DNA of 64,000 nt from Mesorhizobium loti (GCF_003148495.1 NZ_QGGH01000001.1:578347-642346); one strand, 5' to 3'; shown: positions 1 through 10,720, counted from the first letter of the stretch. Made by a program: numbers and translations. The notes: a model not told the origin generated them from the letters alone.

Positions 1-181
1 CAGCCTGCTGGTCGCCGTCGTCCTGCTCGGCGGCCTCAACCTAACCCTGCTTGGCCTGATCGGCGAATATGTCTGGGTCACGCTTAGCGAGAGCAAGGAT
101 CGACCGGTCTATCTCGTGCGCGATGTCGTGCGCAGCGAGGTCTCCGCCGACAGGCCGGAGCCGGGCGCTTCCGACAGATGA
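1..181 (+). CDS. C-terminus of a polyprenyl-phosphate glycosyltransferase (GT2), partial
   Basis: The gene is cut by the left edge; only the last 59 codons remain, read from base 2. They encode a strongly hydrophobic helix (SLLVAVVLLGGLNLTLLGLI) followed by GEYVWVTLSESKDRPVYLV. This is the usual ending of DPM1/GtrB/ArnC-type glycosyltransferases, which add a sugar to undecaprenyl phosphate on the cytoplasmic face of the inner membrane. The stop overlaps the next start in ATGA, so it is translationally coupled to the YdjC/HpnK-type deacetylase and then to GtrA. The trio suggests synthesis and flipping of a modified lipid-linked sugar. The catalytic domain lies outside the window, so the donor sugar cannot be judged. 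Confidence 0.75.
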   Translation, partial: SLLVAVVLLGGLNLTLLGLIGEYVWVTLSESKDRPVYLVRDVVRSEVSADRPEPGASDR

Positions 182-999
182 CGCGGCGTATCCGCCTGAT
201 CGCCGACGACTATGGCCTGGCGCCCGGCGTTTCCGCCGGGATTCTCGACCTGCTCGATCGCGGCCGCCTGACCGGCACCAGCTGCATGACCGGCTTTCCG
301 GAGTGGGCGGGAGAGGCGGCGCGCATCAAACCTCTGTGCGGCCGTGTCGCGGTCGGGCTGCATCTCACGTTGACCGACCAGCCGGCGGTCACCGGCCGGT
401 CGAGCCTGGCGCCGGAAGGTCGGCTGCCGCCGCTCCGCGCGCTGGCCTTGCCTGTTCTGCGCGGCCGCATCGACGATCGCGATGTCCATGCCGAGCTCGA
501 AGCCCAGTACAGCCGCTTCGTCGAGGCGCTCGGGCGCCGCCCCGATTTCGTCGACGGGCATCAGCATGTGCATTTCCTTCCCGTCGTGCGCACATGGCTG
601 CGCGCGCGCCTTGGCGAAGGAAGCGACAGGCCGGCGCTGCGCGGCGCCCCGGCACTGGCGGGCCAATTCGCCTCGGTGCCGAAAGTAGCTGCTATTGCTG
701 CGCTCGCCGCCGGCTTCAACCGGTCGATGCGGCGCGCCGGCTTCACCCTTTTCGAGCCGCTCACCGGCATCTATGACTGGCGGCAACCCGAAAATTTCGC
801 TTCCGTGCTGCAGGCCGCAGTCGAGGCATTGCCGGAACGCGGGCTGTTCATGTGCCACCCCGGCCATGTCGACGAGACGCTGCGTGCGCGCGACACGATG
901 AAAAGCGTGCGCGAGGTCGAATTCGCGGTTCTGGCATCGGACGCGTTCGGCGCCAGCCTGGCCCGCGCCGATGTCACAATCATGGATGGCAAGGGATGA
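178..999 (+). CDS. hpnK: ChbG/HpnK (YdjC-family) carbohydrate deacetylase
   Basis: A 273-residue protein of the YdjC/ChbG/HpnK family, metal-dependent deacetylases acting on N-acetylated sugars or lipid-linked sugars. The N-terminus has the metal-binding ADDYG motif (Asp11), then GLHLTLT (His62), DGHQHVHFLP (His128 to His132) and a late MCHPGHVD, all expected active-site elements. There is no signal peptide, so the protein should be cytoplasmic. The start overlaps the upstream glycosyltransferase stop and the stop overlaps the GtrA start, both as ATGA, so the three genes form one coupled operon. The symbol hpnK is by family only: no hopanoid genes are visible here, and a role in lipid-linked oligosaccharide editing is equally likely. 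Confidence 0.8.
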   Translation: MTRRIRLIADDYGLAPGVSAGILDLLDRGRLTGTSCMTGFPEWAGEAARIKPLCGRVAVGLHLTLTDQPAVTGRSSLAPEGRLPPLRALALPVLRGRIDDRDVHAELEAQYSRFVEALGRRPDFVDGHQHVHFLPVVRTWLRARLGEGSDRPALRGAPALAGQFASVPKVAAIAALAAGFNRSMRRAGFTLFEPLTGIYDWRQPENFASVLQAAVEALPERGLFMCHPGHVDETLRARDTMKSVREVEFAVLASDAFGASLARADVTIMDGKG

Positions 1000-1406
1000 G
1001 CGACGCCGAGCGGCCCCCGCGTTCGACCGGCAACAAGATCGTCCGCTTTGCCATTGTCGGGCTTGCCAACACAGCCATCGACCTTGCCAGCTTCTTCCTA
1101 CTGCTCAAGCTCGGGGTTTCGCCGCTGCCCGCCAACATCGCTGCCTGGTTCATCGCCGTCACCTTCTCGTTCGCGGCGAACGGGTTCTGGTCGTTCGAGC
1201 GCAATCGAGCCATCCGGCTGCATGACGCGTTCCTTCGCTTCGCCTCGCTTGGGGGGCTGATTTCGCTCGGCGTTTCCAGCCTTTCGATCGCGCTGTTCGC
1301 CGGCATCGCCGGGGTGTGGCCGGCAAAGATCGGCGGTGTCGTGGTGGCGGCGGTGCTGAATTTCCTCGCCGCGCGCTGGTCGATCGAAGGCCGATTGCTG
1401 AAGTAG
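996..1406 (+). CDS. GtrA-family membrane protein
   Basis: A 136-residue protein made almost entirely of four predicted transmembrane helices, with the GtrA hallmark near the start (KIVRFAIVGLANTAIDL) and FSFAANGFWSFER in the second half. GtrA-like proteins are thought to flip undecaprenyl-phosphate-linked sugars across the inner membrane. The start at 996 is chosen because it overlaps the deacetylase stop as ATGA; a longer reading from 852 would run inside that gene. The glycosyltransferase, deacetylase and GtrA order supports a make, modify and flip series for a lipid-linked sugar. Confidence 0.85.
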   Translation: MSDAERPPRSTGNKIVRFAIVGLANTAIDLASFFLLLKLGVSPLPANIAAWFIAVTFSFAANGFWSFERNRAIRLHDAFLRFASLGGLISLGVSSLSIALFAGIAGVWPAKIGGVVVAAVLNFLAARWSIEGRLLK

Positions 1407-1442
1407 CGGCGGAAAACCGCCACACACTTTCCTGGAATGTCT

Positions 1443-4400
1443 CTATTCCGCGGGCTCTACATTGGTGTAGGCGGCTTCCTCGAGCTCGCGCTTCAGCCGC
1501 GCTTCCTCATGGGTTTTCGGCGTGACGAAGCGGCCAAGCAGGAGATAGGCGACCGGCGTCAGGAACAGCGTCGAGACGGTGGCCAGCCCCAATCCGCCAA
1601 CGATGACCCAGCCAAGTGCGACGCGCGCCTCGGCACCGGCGCCGCTCGCCAGAACCAGTGGCAAGCCGCCGAGCACGGTGCAGATCATCGTCATCATTAC
1701 CGGCCGCACGCGGATGATCGAGGCCTGCTCGATCGCTTCGCGCACGCCAAGCCCGCGATCGCGCAGCTGGTTGGCGAATTCGACGATGAGGATGCCGTTC
1801 TTGGCCATGACGCCGACCAGCAGCACCAGGCCGATCTGGCTGTAGGCGTTGAGACTGGTGCCGCTGAGGAGCAGCGCAAAGATCGCGCAGGCGAGGCCAA
1901 GCGGCACCGTCGCCATGATGATGACTGCGCTGACGAAGCTTTCGAACTGGGCGGCCAGCACCAATAGAATGATGACCAGCGCGAAGCCGAAGATGGTGAT
2001 CATGGCGCTGTTGGTCTCGCCCAGCGTCGCTGCCTCGGCCAATGGCAGGATGCGGCTGCCCGCAGGCAGCAGCGGTGTGGCGATTTCTTCGGCACGGGTC
2101 AGCGCATCGCCGAGCGCGAAGTCGCCGTTGAGGTTGGATGTGATGGCCACCGACGGTTGTTGCTGTTCGCGCGACAGCGATGGCGGCACGGCACGTTCGG
2201 TCAGCGTGGCGATGGTCGACATCGGCACGAAGCGGCCATCGGCCGTTTTCAAGAAGATGTTTTCCAGATCGGTCGGGTCGTTGATCGGATTGGTGGTCGA
2301 GACAAGCTTCACGCCATAGCTGCGGTCGGCGATGTAGACGTCGACGACGTCGTTGCCGTCGAGCATGGCCTGCAAGGTGTTGGCCAGCCCGGTGATGTCG
2401 ATGCCGAGGTCGGAGGCGCGCTCGCGGTCGATGGCCACCGCCAGCTGCGGCTGCGTCGGGTCGATGGACAGGCGCGGGGTCTGGAAGCGCGGGTCCTTCT
2501 GCATCTCGGCGATGATCTTCACCGCCGCGTCGCCGAGCGCCTTGCGGTCGTTGCCGACCAGCGCGAACTGCAGGCCGTTGCCGGCACCGCGGATACCGAG
2601 GCTGTTGGGCTGCACCGGGAAGATGCGCACGCTCGGCACCTGCCTGGTCAGCCGGCTGATCTCGGCCATGATCTCCTGCTGGCTGCGGCTGCGCTCGTTC
2701 CACGGCGCCAGCGTCATCACCATGAAGCCGGAGTTGTAGGAACCGTTCTGGCCGGCGTTCTCGAAGGTGCTGCGGATTTCGCCGGAATCGCGCATCGGCT
2801 GGATCAGCTTCTCGATCTTCTGCATCTGCTGGGTGGTGTAGTCGAGGCTGACGCCTTGCGGGGCGCTGATGCGCAACAGCACGGCGGCGCGGTCCTCGGT
2901 CGGCGTCAGTTCCTGGCGGATGGTGCCGAACAGCGTGAAGGCGGTGCCGGCAAACAGCACCGCGACTAGGAGCACGATCCATGGTGCATCGAGGCAGGCG
3001 TGCAGGCCGCGCTTGTAGGCCGTATTGAGCACGCCGCCGATGCGGGCGCCGATGCCGTGACCGCCTTCGTGGTGGAGCGACGCGCTGGTCAGCATGCGCG
3101 AAGCGAGCATCGGGCAAAGTGTGAGCGCTACCACGCAGGACAAAAGCACCGACATGGCAAGCACGAAGCCGAACTCGCGGAACAGGCCACCGGTCTGGCC
3201 GGGCAGGAAGGAGATCGGCACGAAGACGGCGACGAGCGTCAAGGTGGTGGCAATGACGGCGAAAAACACTTCCTGCGCGCCAAGCACGGCGGCGGCGCGA
3301 GGCCCCATGCCTTGGTTGCGTCGTCGCACGATGTTTTCGAGCACGACGATGGCGTCGTCGACGACCAGTCCTGTCGCTAGCACCAGAGCAAGCAGCGTCA
3401 GGATGTTGACCGAGAAGCCGGCCAGATAGATGGCGGCGATGGTGCCGATCATGGCGACCGGCATCGACAGGCCGGGGATCAGCGTTGCGCGCCAGTCGAG
3501 CAGAAACACATAGATGACGATCAGCACCATGGTCACGGACAGGCCAAGCGCGATCTCGACCTCGTGCACCGCGCCCTTGACGAAGACCGCGTCGTCGCTG
3601 GTGATCTTGATCGACATACCCTTGGGCAGGTTCTCCTGCAACTTGGCGACGGCCGCCTGGACGCCAGTGGAGATGTCCAGCGTGTTCGATTCCGCCTGGC
3701 GGATGATGCCGATGCCAATACCGGTCTTGCCGTCCGAACGCAGCGTGGTCTGGCCGACATCGGGGCCGAGCGTAACAGTGGCGACGTCGCGGATGCGCGT
3801 CGTGCCGCCGACGATGATGTTTTCGAATTCTTCCGGTGTGGTCACGTCGGCGGTCGTGCGAACGATCAGATCCTGATTGGTCGTGGTGATCGAACCGGCC
3901 GGTGAATCGAAGGCAACAGAGGCAAGCGCCGCCCTGAGATCGGCAACCGTAAAACCAAGGCTGGCCAGCTTGTTCTGGTCGACATCGATGCGGAAGATCT
4001 TGTCGCGGTCGCCGTAGACCTGGACGTCGGCAACGCCAGGCACGGCGGCCAGCTCGTCCTCGATCTGGTCCTGTACCACCACGGTCATGTCCTGGATCGA
4101 CATGTTGTCGGCGGTCACTGCCAATCGCATCACTGCGTCGGAATTGGCATCGGCCTTGACGATGCGCGGCGGATCGGCGGTGTCCGGCATCTGGTTGGCG
4201 ACGCGGCCGACGGCATCACGCACGTCCGAGGCGGCGACATTGAGGTCGACACCATCGTTGAACTCGATGGTGACTCGGCTCGAGCCGAATGAAGAAGAAG
4301 ACGAAATCGACTTGACGCCGGAGACCCGGGCGACGGCGCCCTCGATCGTGTCGGTCAGTTCGCGGTCGACGGTTTCGGCAGCCGCTCCTTCGAAGGCGGT

Positions 4401-4574
4401 GGAAACAGTGACGACCGCACGATCGACGTCAGGCAGTTCGCGGATTTCGACGCCGTAGAAGGCGGCGAGGCCGGCAACGGCAATGAGGGTGTTCAGCACG
4501 AAGGCCATCACCGGCCTGCGGATGAACAGCGCGGTGAAGCCGGTATCGCTGGCGGCGTTGATGGTTCCGGTCAT
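1443..4574 (-). CDS. RND-family multidrug efflux transporter (inner membrane pump)
   Basis: A 1043-residue AcrB/MexB-type pump, the full length for the family, with two repeats of six transmembrane helices and large periplasmic loops. The proton-relay acidic pair is seen in GLVVDDAIVVLEN and the partner lysine in GVMAKNGILIVEFANQ. The start MTGTINAAS at 4574 overlaps the adaptor stop as ATGA; the longer open frame to 4793 is only a run-through of the adaptor region. It is the second gene of an adaptor-pump operon. No TolC-like outer membrane channel is nearby, so a channel encoded elsewhere would be needed. The substrate is unknown. The C-terminal KTHEEARLKRELEEAAY stretch is probably a short coiled tail. 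Confidence 0.93.
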   Translation of the reverse strand: MTGTINAASDTGFTALFIRRPVMAFVLNTLIAVAGLAAFYGVEIRELPDVDRAVVTVSTAFEGAAAETVDRELTDTIEGAVARVSGVKSISSSSSFGSSRVTIEFNDGVDLNVAASDVRDAVGRVANQMPDTADPPRIVKADANSDAVMRLAVTADNMSIQDMTVVVQDQIEDELAAVPGVADVQVYGDRDKIFRIDVDQNKLASLGFTVADLRAALASVAFDSPAGSITTTNQDLIVRTTADVTTPEEFENIIVGGTTRIRDVATVTLGPDVGQTTLRSDGKTGIGIGIIRQAESNTLDISTGVQAAVAKLQENLPKGMSIKITSDDAVFVKGAVHEVEIALGLSVTMVLIVIYVFLLDWRATLIPGLSMPVAMIGTIAAIYLAGFSVNILTLLALVLATGLVVDDAIVVLENIVRRRNQGMGPRAAAVLGAQEVFFAVIATTLTLVAVFVPISFLPGQTGGLFREFGFVLAMSVLLSCVVALTLCPMLASRMLTSASLHHEGGHGIGARIGGVLNTAYKRGLHACLDAPWIVLLVAVLFAGTAFTLFGTIRQELTPTEDRAAVLLRISAPQGVSLDYTTQQMQKIEKLIQPMRDSGEIRSTFENAGQNGSYNSGFMVMTLAPWNERSRSQQEIMAEISRLTRQVPSVRIFPVQPNSLGIRGAGNGLQFALVGNDRKALGDAAVKIIAEMQKDPRFQTPRLSIDPTQPQLAVAIDRERASDLGIDITGLANTLQAMLDGNDVVDVYIADRSYGVKLVSTTNPINDPTDLENIFLKTADGRFVPMSTIATLTERAVPPSLSREQQQPSVAITSNLNGDFALGDALTRAEEIATPLLPAGSRILPLAEAATLGETNSAMITIFGFALVIILLVLAAQFESFVSAVIIMATVPLGLACAIFALLLSGTSLNAYSQIGLVLLVGVMAKNGILIVEFANQLRDRGLGVREAIEQASIIRVRPVMMTMICTVLGGLPLVLASGAGAEARVALGWVIVGGLGLATVSTLFLTPVAYLLLGRFVTPKTHEEARLKRELEEAAYTNVEPAE

Positions 4575-5734
4575 GAGCCTTTGGCCGCGCCCGCGGCGCT
4601 CTGCTCTTCGCCTGCGAGGCGGACCGCGCCGCCCTCGCTGACGCTCTGGGTGCCTTCGGTGACCACCATGTCGCCGCTGTCGATCTCGGCGTCGATCAGC
4701 ACCGTCTCGGTGTTGCGCTGGATGATGCGCACCGGGACTCGCCTCGCCTTGCCATTCTCGATCTGCCAGACATAAGCGCCGTCCGAACCCCACAGGATCG
4801 CCAGCGGGCTGACGGCCGGATAGGTTTGTCCCGGGAATTTCATCGTGATGCCGAACGACATGCCGGCACGCAGCGAATCGGCCGGATTGGCGATCTTGGC
4901 CTTGACCAGAAGGGTGCGGCTCTTTTCATCGATGTGGTTGTCGATGGCCGAAACCGTGCCGGTATAGGCATTGCTGGGGTTGGCGATCGGCGTCGCCGTC
5001 AATTGCGCGCCGACCTTGACGGCGGCGGCGAAACGCTCCGGCACCAGGAAATCGACCAGAATGCTAGAGCGATCGTCAAGCGTGGCGATCGCCGACTGGT
5101 TGGTGACATAGTTGCCGGCGGAGATCGGCAGGATGCCGACGGTGCCGGCGATCGGCGCCAGAATTGACCGGCGCTGCAGTGCAAGTTCGGCATCCTGAAG
5201 CGCCAGCTTGGCGCCCGCCAACACCACTTCGGCGTCGGCAACCGCGACCGGTGTCGCGGCGTTGGAGGCACGCAGCGACTTGACGCGGTCGAGCTTGGAT
5301 TGCGCATCCTGCAAGGCGAGCTTGGCCCGATCCTGAGAGATCACTTCGGTCTCGGAATCAAGCGTCGCGAGGATCTGTCCCTCGTCGACATGGCTGCCGG
5401 ATTCGACCAGCAGTTCGGCGAGGCGGCCGGAACTGTAGGGATTGACGGTCACCGAGGCATTGGCACGGCCGGTGCCGATCGCCTGCAGGCGGTCGTTGAT
5501 AACAGCCGAAGTGGCCGCCAGGGCGACCACGTTCACCCGCTGGTTGCCGCCATTGCGGCCGTTTGCCTGCTTGGCATTGGCGGCGCCGGTCTCAGCCGGG
5601 GGCGCTGCCGCATAAACCCAGTCTATTCCCCAGTGTACCAGCACATCCGGCGCGCCTGGATAAAAGCGCAGCCAGGCGGCTGCCGCCACAACCAGCACCA
5701 CCAGCGCGACAAGTATCTGTTTCCAGGCGGCCAT
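4571..5734 (-). CDS. RND efflux periplasmic adaptor (membrane fusion protein)
   Basis: A 387-residue HlyD/AcrA-type adaptor. It has one N-terminal membrane anchor (MAAWKQILVALVVLVVAAAAW), a lipoyl-like beta segment split around an alpha hairpin (residues about 100-220, many Ala, Leu and Gln heptads), then a beta-barrel and a membrane-proximal domain. The start at 5734 has GGAG about eight bases upstream and places the helix at the extreme N-terminus; the frame can be read open to 5824, but the added residues look non-native. The stop overlaps the pump start (ATGA), so pump and adaptor are coupled. It should link the pump to an outer membrane channel that is not in this window. Confidence 0.9.
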   Translation of the reverse strand: MAAWKQILVALVVLVVAAAAWLRFYPGAPDVLVHWGIDWVYAAAPPAETGAANAKQANGRNGGNQRVNVVALAATSAVINDRLQAIGTGRANASVTVNPYSSGRLAELLVESGSHVDEGQILATLDSETEVISQDRAKLALQDAQSKLDRVKSLRASNAATPVAVADAEVVLAGAKLALQDAELALQRRSILAPIAGTVGILPISAGNYVTNQSAIATLDDRSSILVDFLVPERFAAAVKVGAQLTATPIANPSNAYTGTVSAIDNHIDEKSRTLLVKAKIANPADSLRAGMSFGITMKFPGQTYPAVSPLAILWGSDGAYVWQIENGKARRVPVRIIQRNTETVLIDAEIDSGDMVVTEGTQSVSEGGAVRLAGEEQSAAGAAKGS

Positions 5735-5892
5735 CGGCACTCCGGTTGGTAAAACAATCCTTCCGTCTACCGGTTTCCCGAAAAGAAGCAGACGCAGCGA
5801 GGCTATTATAAGGCAAGAAGCCACCCCGATATCGCGTCCTTATGACAACTCTCCAGTAACTGCGCACATTAAATATACGTAACGTTTGAAGC

Positions 5893-6720
5893 CTAACGCA
5901 GACTTTCCATCTCGCGGATGCGTTTGGCGCCCTCTGCTTCCAGCTGGCGAGTAACGGCGCCGATCAGCGTTTCCGCAACGACGAACAGGGCGGCCGAAGA
6001 GTCCCATGCCGACGGCACCGCGGTTCGTCCGGCGATGACATGGCGAGCGAAACGCGCGATCGGCGACAGCCACTGGTCGGTGAACAGCACGATCTGAACG
6101 CCGCGCTGATGCGCCTTCTCGGCGAAGCGGACGAGGCTGTCCTGGTAGCGCCTGATGTCGAAGATCACCAGCACATCGCGCTTGCCCATGTCGATCAGCC
6201 GGTCGCGCCACATGCTTTCCTGGCCGGCGAGGTGAAAGACATCAGGCTGAATGATGGCGAGGTGGGCGGCCATGTAACGCGCCAGCGGATCGGTGAAGCG
6301 GCCGCCGATCAGGAAGGTCTTGCCGCGCCGGTCGGCGAGCCGGGCGGCGATGTCGGCAAGCTGCTTGTCGGACAGGTGCCTGAATGTCTCGCGCATATTG
6401 TCGAGCGTTGCTTCCAGCATCGGCGACACCGTGCCGCCGCCGGGCGAGGGCGGATTGAGCGTCCTTGTCGCCGGCGATTGCAGTTGCGCCGCCAGTTCGT
6501 CCTGCAGGCTCGACTGGAATTCCGGATAGTTCTGGAAGCCCAGCCGGGCAACGAAACGCAGGATCGTCGGCGAGGAAACGCCGGACGCGGCCGAGAATTC
6601 GGCCACCGTCTTCAGGCCGATCATTGGATAGGAAGCGATCAGCGTCTGGGCCGCGCGCCGTTCGCTGGCCGGCATCGTGCCGATGCGGTCGGCGATCAGT
6701 TCGGCAATGTTGGAAATCAT
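5893..6720 (-). CDS. MurR/RpiR-family transcriptional regulator
   Basis: A 275-residue regulator with an N-terminal RpiR-type helix-turn-helix (residues about 1-77; TVAEFSAASGVSSPTILRFV) and a SIS domain (about 125-255; RRGKTFLIGGRFTDPLARYM and DVLVIFDIRRYQDS) that normally binds a sugar phosphate or other small ligand. The start at 6720 is preferred over 6774 because GGGGAAAAG lies just upstream. It is divergent from the hydrolase, permease and ligase genes on its right across 144 bp, so it is the likely local regulator of that catabolic locus. Rhizobial RpiR proteins often sit beside such loci. The ligand is not evident. Confidence 0.85.
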   Translation of the reverse strand: MISNIAELIADRIGTMPASERRAAQTLIASYPMIGLKTVAEFSAASGVSSPTILRFVARLGFQNYPEFQSSLQDELAAQLQSPATRTLNPPSPGGGTVSPMLEATLDNMRETFRHLSDKQLADIAARLADRRGKTFLIGGRFTDPLARYMAAHLAIIQPDVFHLAGQESMWRDRLIDMGKRDVLVIFDIRRYQDSLVRFAEKAHQRGVQIVLFTDQWLSPIARFARHVIAGRTAVPSAWDSSAALFVVAETLIGAVTRQLEAEGAKRIREMESLR

Positions 6721-6767
6721 CTTTTCCCCACCCCTGGCTCGGTCGATGGTCTTTTCCGAAATCGCAT

Positions 6768-6794
6768 TTGACAAAGCCGGACAAACTGTATGAA
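6768..6794 (+). promoter_or_regulatory. Possible promoter of the hydrolase-permease operon
   Basis: In the divergent region, TTGACA at 6768-6773 is followed after a rather short 15-base gap by TATGAA at 6789-6794. This would start transcription near 6802, about 60 bases before the hydrolase ATG. The -35 element is a perfect consensus, but the spacing is not ideal, so this is a candidate only. Confidence 0.35.
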
Positions 6795-6864
6795 ATCATC
6801 CACAGGGACGCAATGAGGCAAAATACGTAACATAAGATACAGCGCTCCCCGGGGACGGCAGACT

Positions 6865-7689
6865 ATGGAGAAAGCACGGCCCGCCAGCCTTGCATCGTCT
6901 GATACCGTGAGGGTGACGAACCCCGGCGGGTCAAGCCCTTTCATGCTGACCTGCGATCACGCCTCGAACTTCCTGCCCGCCGAATTCGGTACGCTCGGCC
7001 TTGCCGCCGAGGATCTGTCCCGTCACATCGCCTGGGATCCAGGCGCGCTGCCGGTTGCCCGCCGCATGGCGCAGGCGCTCGACGCGACGCTGGTCGAGAC
7101 CTGCGTTTCGCGGCTGGTGATCGACTGCAACCGTCCGCTCGATGCGCCTGACCTCATATTGAGTGTCAGCGTCAGTGAGAGAACCGTTGTCCCGGCGAAC
7201 CAGGGCCTCTCTGTCGACGAGCGGGAGGCGCGTATCGCGCTTGCATGGCGCCCGTTCCATGACACGATCGAGAAGACCATCGAGGATCGGTTGGCGGCGG
7301 GGCTGGAGACACGACTGGTCTCGATTCACTCCTTCACCCCGGTCTTCAAGGGGAAGAACCGGCCCTGGCATATCGGCATCATCCATGACGAGGATCGCCG
7401 GTTGGCGGCACCGCTGATATCGGCGCTGAAGCGGCTTGCCGGTGTCACCGTAGGCGTCAACGAGCCCTATTCGCCGGCCGACCGCGTCTATTTCACGCTG
7501 GAACGCCATGCGCGCTCGCGCGGGCTGCCCTGCGCGATGATCGAAATCCGCAACGACGAAATCGCCGGCGAGACCGGGCAGCGGAAATGGGCGGATCTGC
7601 TCACGGGCGTTTTTTCGAATCTGGAGCCAGAGGAGGCCAAGGGCTCTCGATCAAGCGCAGTCGGAAAGTCAGTTCAATCGGCCAGCTAA
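6865..7689 (+). CDS. N-formylglutamate amidohydrolase-family protein (possible gamma-glutamyl-amide hydrolase)
   Basis: A 274-residue member of the N-formylglutamate amidohydrolase (FGase) family, zinc hydrolases that split an amide bond on a glutamyl compound. Visible family features are CDHASNFLP near the N-terminus, SRLVIDCNRPLDAPDLI in the middle and LVSIHSFTPVFKG plus PWHIGIIHDEDRRL later. It is divergent from an RpiR regulator and 22 bases upstream of an APC permease. There are no other hut genes here, while a glutamine-synthetase-like ligase, an aldehyde dehydrogenase and an alcohol dehydrogenase follow. I therefore infer that its job may be to release glutamate from a gamma-glutamylated intermediate, a role PuuD plays in putrescine breakdown. 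That inference is untested; the family call is firm. Confidence 0.85.
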   Translation: MEKARPASLASSDTVRVTNPGGSSPFMLTCDHASNFLPAEFGTLGLAAEDLSRHIAWDPGALPVARRMAQALDATLVETCVSRLVIDCNRPLDAPDLILSVSVSERTVVPANQGLSVDEREARIALAWRPFHDTIEKTIEDRLAAGLETRLVSIHSFTPVFKGKNRPWHIGIIHDEDRRLAAPLISALKRLAGVTVGVNEPYSPADRVYFTLERHARSRGLPCAMIEIRNDEIAGETGQRKWADLLTGVFSNLEPEEAKGSRSSAVGKSVQSAS

Positions 7690-7711
7690 GAACCAACAGG
7701 GGAATTCTGAC

Positions 7712-9253
<1,542 letters not shown>

Positions 9254-9265
9254 ACAGCCGATCAA

Positions 9266-9296
9266 ACCGTGGCGGGTCCGCTCGCCACGGTTTTTT
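9266..9296 (+). terminator. Rho-independent terminator after the permease
   Basis: A perfect 9-bp stem (ACCGTGGCG at 9266-9274 pairing with CGCCACGGT at 9283-9291) is followed by a run of six T. It ends the hydrolase-permease transcript, so the downstream ligase should have its own promoter or depend on read-through. Confidence 0.9.
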
Positions 9297-9349
9297 ATTT
9301 CCGTTCAATATGACAAGCCCCAAACGACAAGCGCTGGAGTGCCAAAGGA

Positions 9350-10720
9350 ATGGCCGGAAATTTCTCGTTCGATCAATTGAAGAAAGCGGTCTCCAGCGGC
9401 GAGATCGACACGGTGCTCGCTTGCATCGTCGACCTGCAGGGTCGGCTCGCCGGAAAGCGTTTCCTGGCGCAGTATTTCGTCGATTCCGCGCATGACGAGA
9501 CGCATGGCTGCAACTATCTGCTGGCCGCCGACATCGATATGGAACCGGTGCCCGGCTACAAGGCGGCGAGCTGGTCGAAAGGTTATGGCGACTTCGTCAT
9601 GAAGCCTGATCTCGCCACGCTGCGGCGCATTCCCTGGCTGGAAAAGACCGCACTCGTGATCTGCGACGTGCTCGACCACCACACCCATGACGACCTGCCG
9701 CATTCACCGCGAGCCATCCTCAAGAAGCAGGTCAAGCGGCTGACGGAGCGCGGCTATATCGGCTATTTCGCTTCCGAGCTTGAATTCTATCTGTTCAACG
9801 AGACCTACGATTCCGCCCGCAAGAAGCACTGGCAGGGTCTCGATACCGCATCGCCCTATATCGGCGACTACCAGATCGGCATCACCACCAAGGAAGAGGG
9901 CGTCATGCGCCGGCTTCGCAACGAGATGGAAGCGGCCGGCATTCCGATCGAGAACTCCAAGGGCGAGTGGGGTCCGGGCCAGGAAGAGATCAATGTGCGC
10001 TATGCCGAGGCGCTCGACATGGCCGACCGCCACGTCATCTTGAAGAACGGCGCCAAGGAAATCGCCGAGTCCGAGGGCAAGGCGATTTCCTTCATGTCCA
10101 AGTACAATTACGGGCTCGCCGGCAATTCCAGCCACATCCACAATTCGCTGTGGAGCGCCGATGGTAAGACGCCGCTTTTCTTTGACAAAAAAGCCGACTG
10201 GACGCTGTCGGCGCTCGGCCAGCAATGGGCCGCCGGCCAGCTCAAATACGCCAAGGAATTCACCTGGTTCCTGGCGCCCTACATCAACTCCTACAAGCGC
10301 TTCCAGGCCGGCACCTTCGCGCCGACCAAGATCATGTGGAGCGAGGACAACCGCACCGCCGGCTTCCGCCTGTGCGGCGAGGGCACCAAGGGCATCCGCA
10401 TGGAATGCCGCATCGGCGGCGCCGACTTGAACCCGTATCTCGCCTTCGCGGCGCTGATCGCCGCCGGCCTTGCCGGCATCGACGAGAAGCTGGAATTGCA
10501 GAAGCCGTTTGTCGGCGATGCCTATCAGGCATCTCGTTTGCCGGAGATCCCGAAGACGCTGCGCGATGCCACCGAGACGCTGGCGAAGTCCAAGATGCTC
10601 AAGCAGGCGCTCGGCGAGGATGTGCTCGAACACTATGTCCACACCGCAAAATGGGAGCAGTTCGAATACGACCGCCGCATTACGGATTGGGAACTGCATA
10701 GAGGGTTCGAGCGGTACTAG
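9350..10720 (+). CDS. Glutamine synthetase-like gamma-glutamyl-amide ligase (PuuA/IpuC type)
   Basis: A 456-residue protein of the glutamine synthetase superfamily, of a length typical for gamma-glutamylpolyamine or gamma-glutamylamide synthetases. Metal and substrate motifs are present: ASELEFYLF, GPGQEEINVRYAEALDMAD, GNSSHIHNSLW, NSYKRFQAGTFAPTKIMW and NRTAGFRLCG. RMECRIGGADLNPYLAFAAL replaces the usual R-E-F-R with R-M-E-C-R. It lacks the adenylylation-loop features of true GlnA. The family joins glutamate to an amine using ATP. Followed by aldehyde and alcohol dehydrogenases, it most likely protects an amino alcohol as its gamma-glutamyl amide before oxidation. The amine could be ethanolamine, alaninol or another compound. 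Confidence 0.85.
   Translation: MAGNFSFDQLKKAVSSGEIDTVLACIVDLQGRLAGKRFLAQYFVDSAHDETHGCNYLLAADIDMEPVPGYKAASWSKGYGDFVMKPDLATLRRIPWLEKTALVICDVLDHHTHDDLPHSPRAILKKQVKRLTERGYIGYFASELEFYLFNETYDSARKKHWQGLDTASPYIGDYQIGITTKEEGVMRRLRNEMEAAGIPIENSKGEWGPGQEEINVRYAEALDMADRHVILKNGAKEIAESEGKAISFMSKYNYGLAGNSSHIHNSLWSADGKTPLFFDKKADWTLSALGQQWAAGQLKYAKEFTWFLAPYINSYKRFQAGTFAPTKIMWSEDNRTAGFRLCGEGTKGIRMECRIGGADLNPYLAFAALIAAGLAGIDEKLELQKPFVGDAYQASRLPEIPKTLRDATETLAKSKMLKQALGEDVLEHYVHTAKWEQFEYDRRITDWELHRGFERY

Noticed and set aside
109..867. A 252-codon antisense frame over the deacetylase gene
   Set aside because: It is fully antisense to a gene with clear metal-site motifs and has no motif of its own.
178..1406. 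A complete hopanoid (hpn) locus
   Set aside because: Only the HpnK-like family member is present, between a glycosyltransferase and GtrA; no squalene-hopene cyclase or other hpn genes are seen, so the lipid-linked sugar reading is preferred.
1507..3117. A 536-codon minus-strand frame inside the RND pump gene
   Set aside because: It is in a different frame of the same strand, composed of Arg/Pro/His-rich sequence with no transmembrane segment. The overlapping frame encodes a complete AcrB-type pump.
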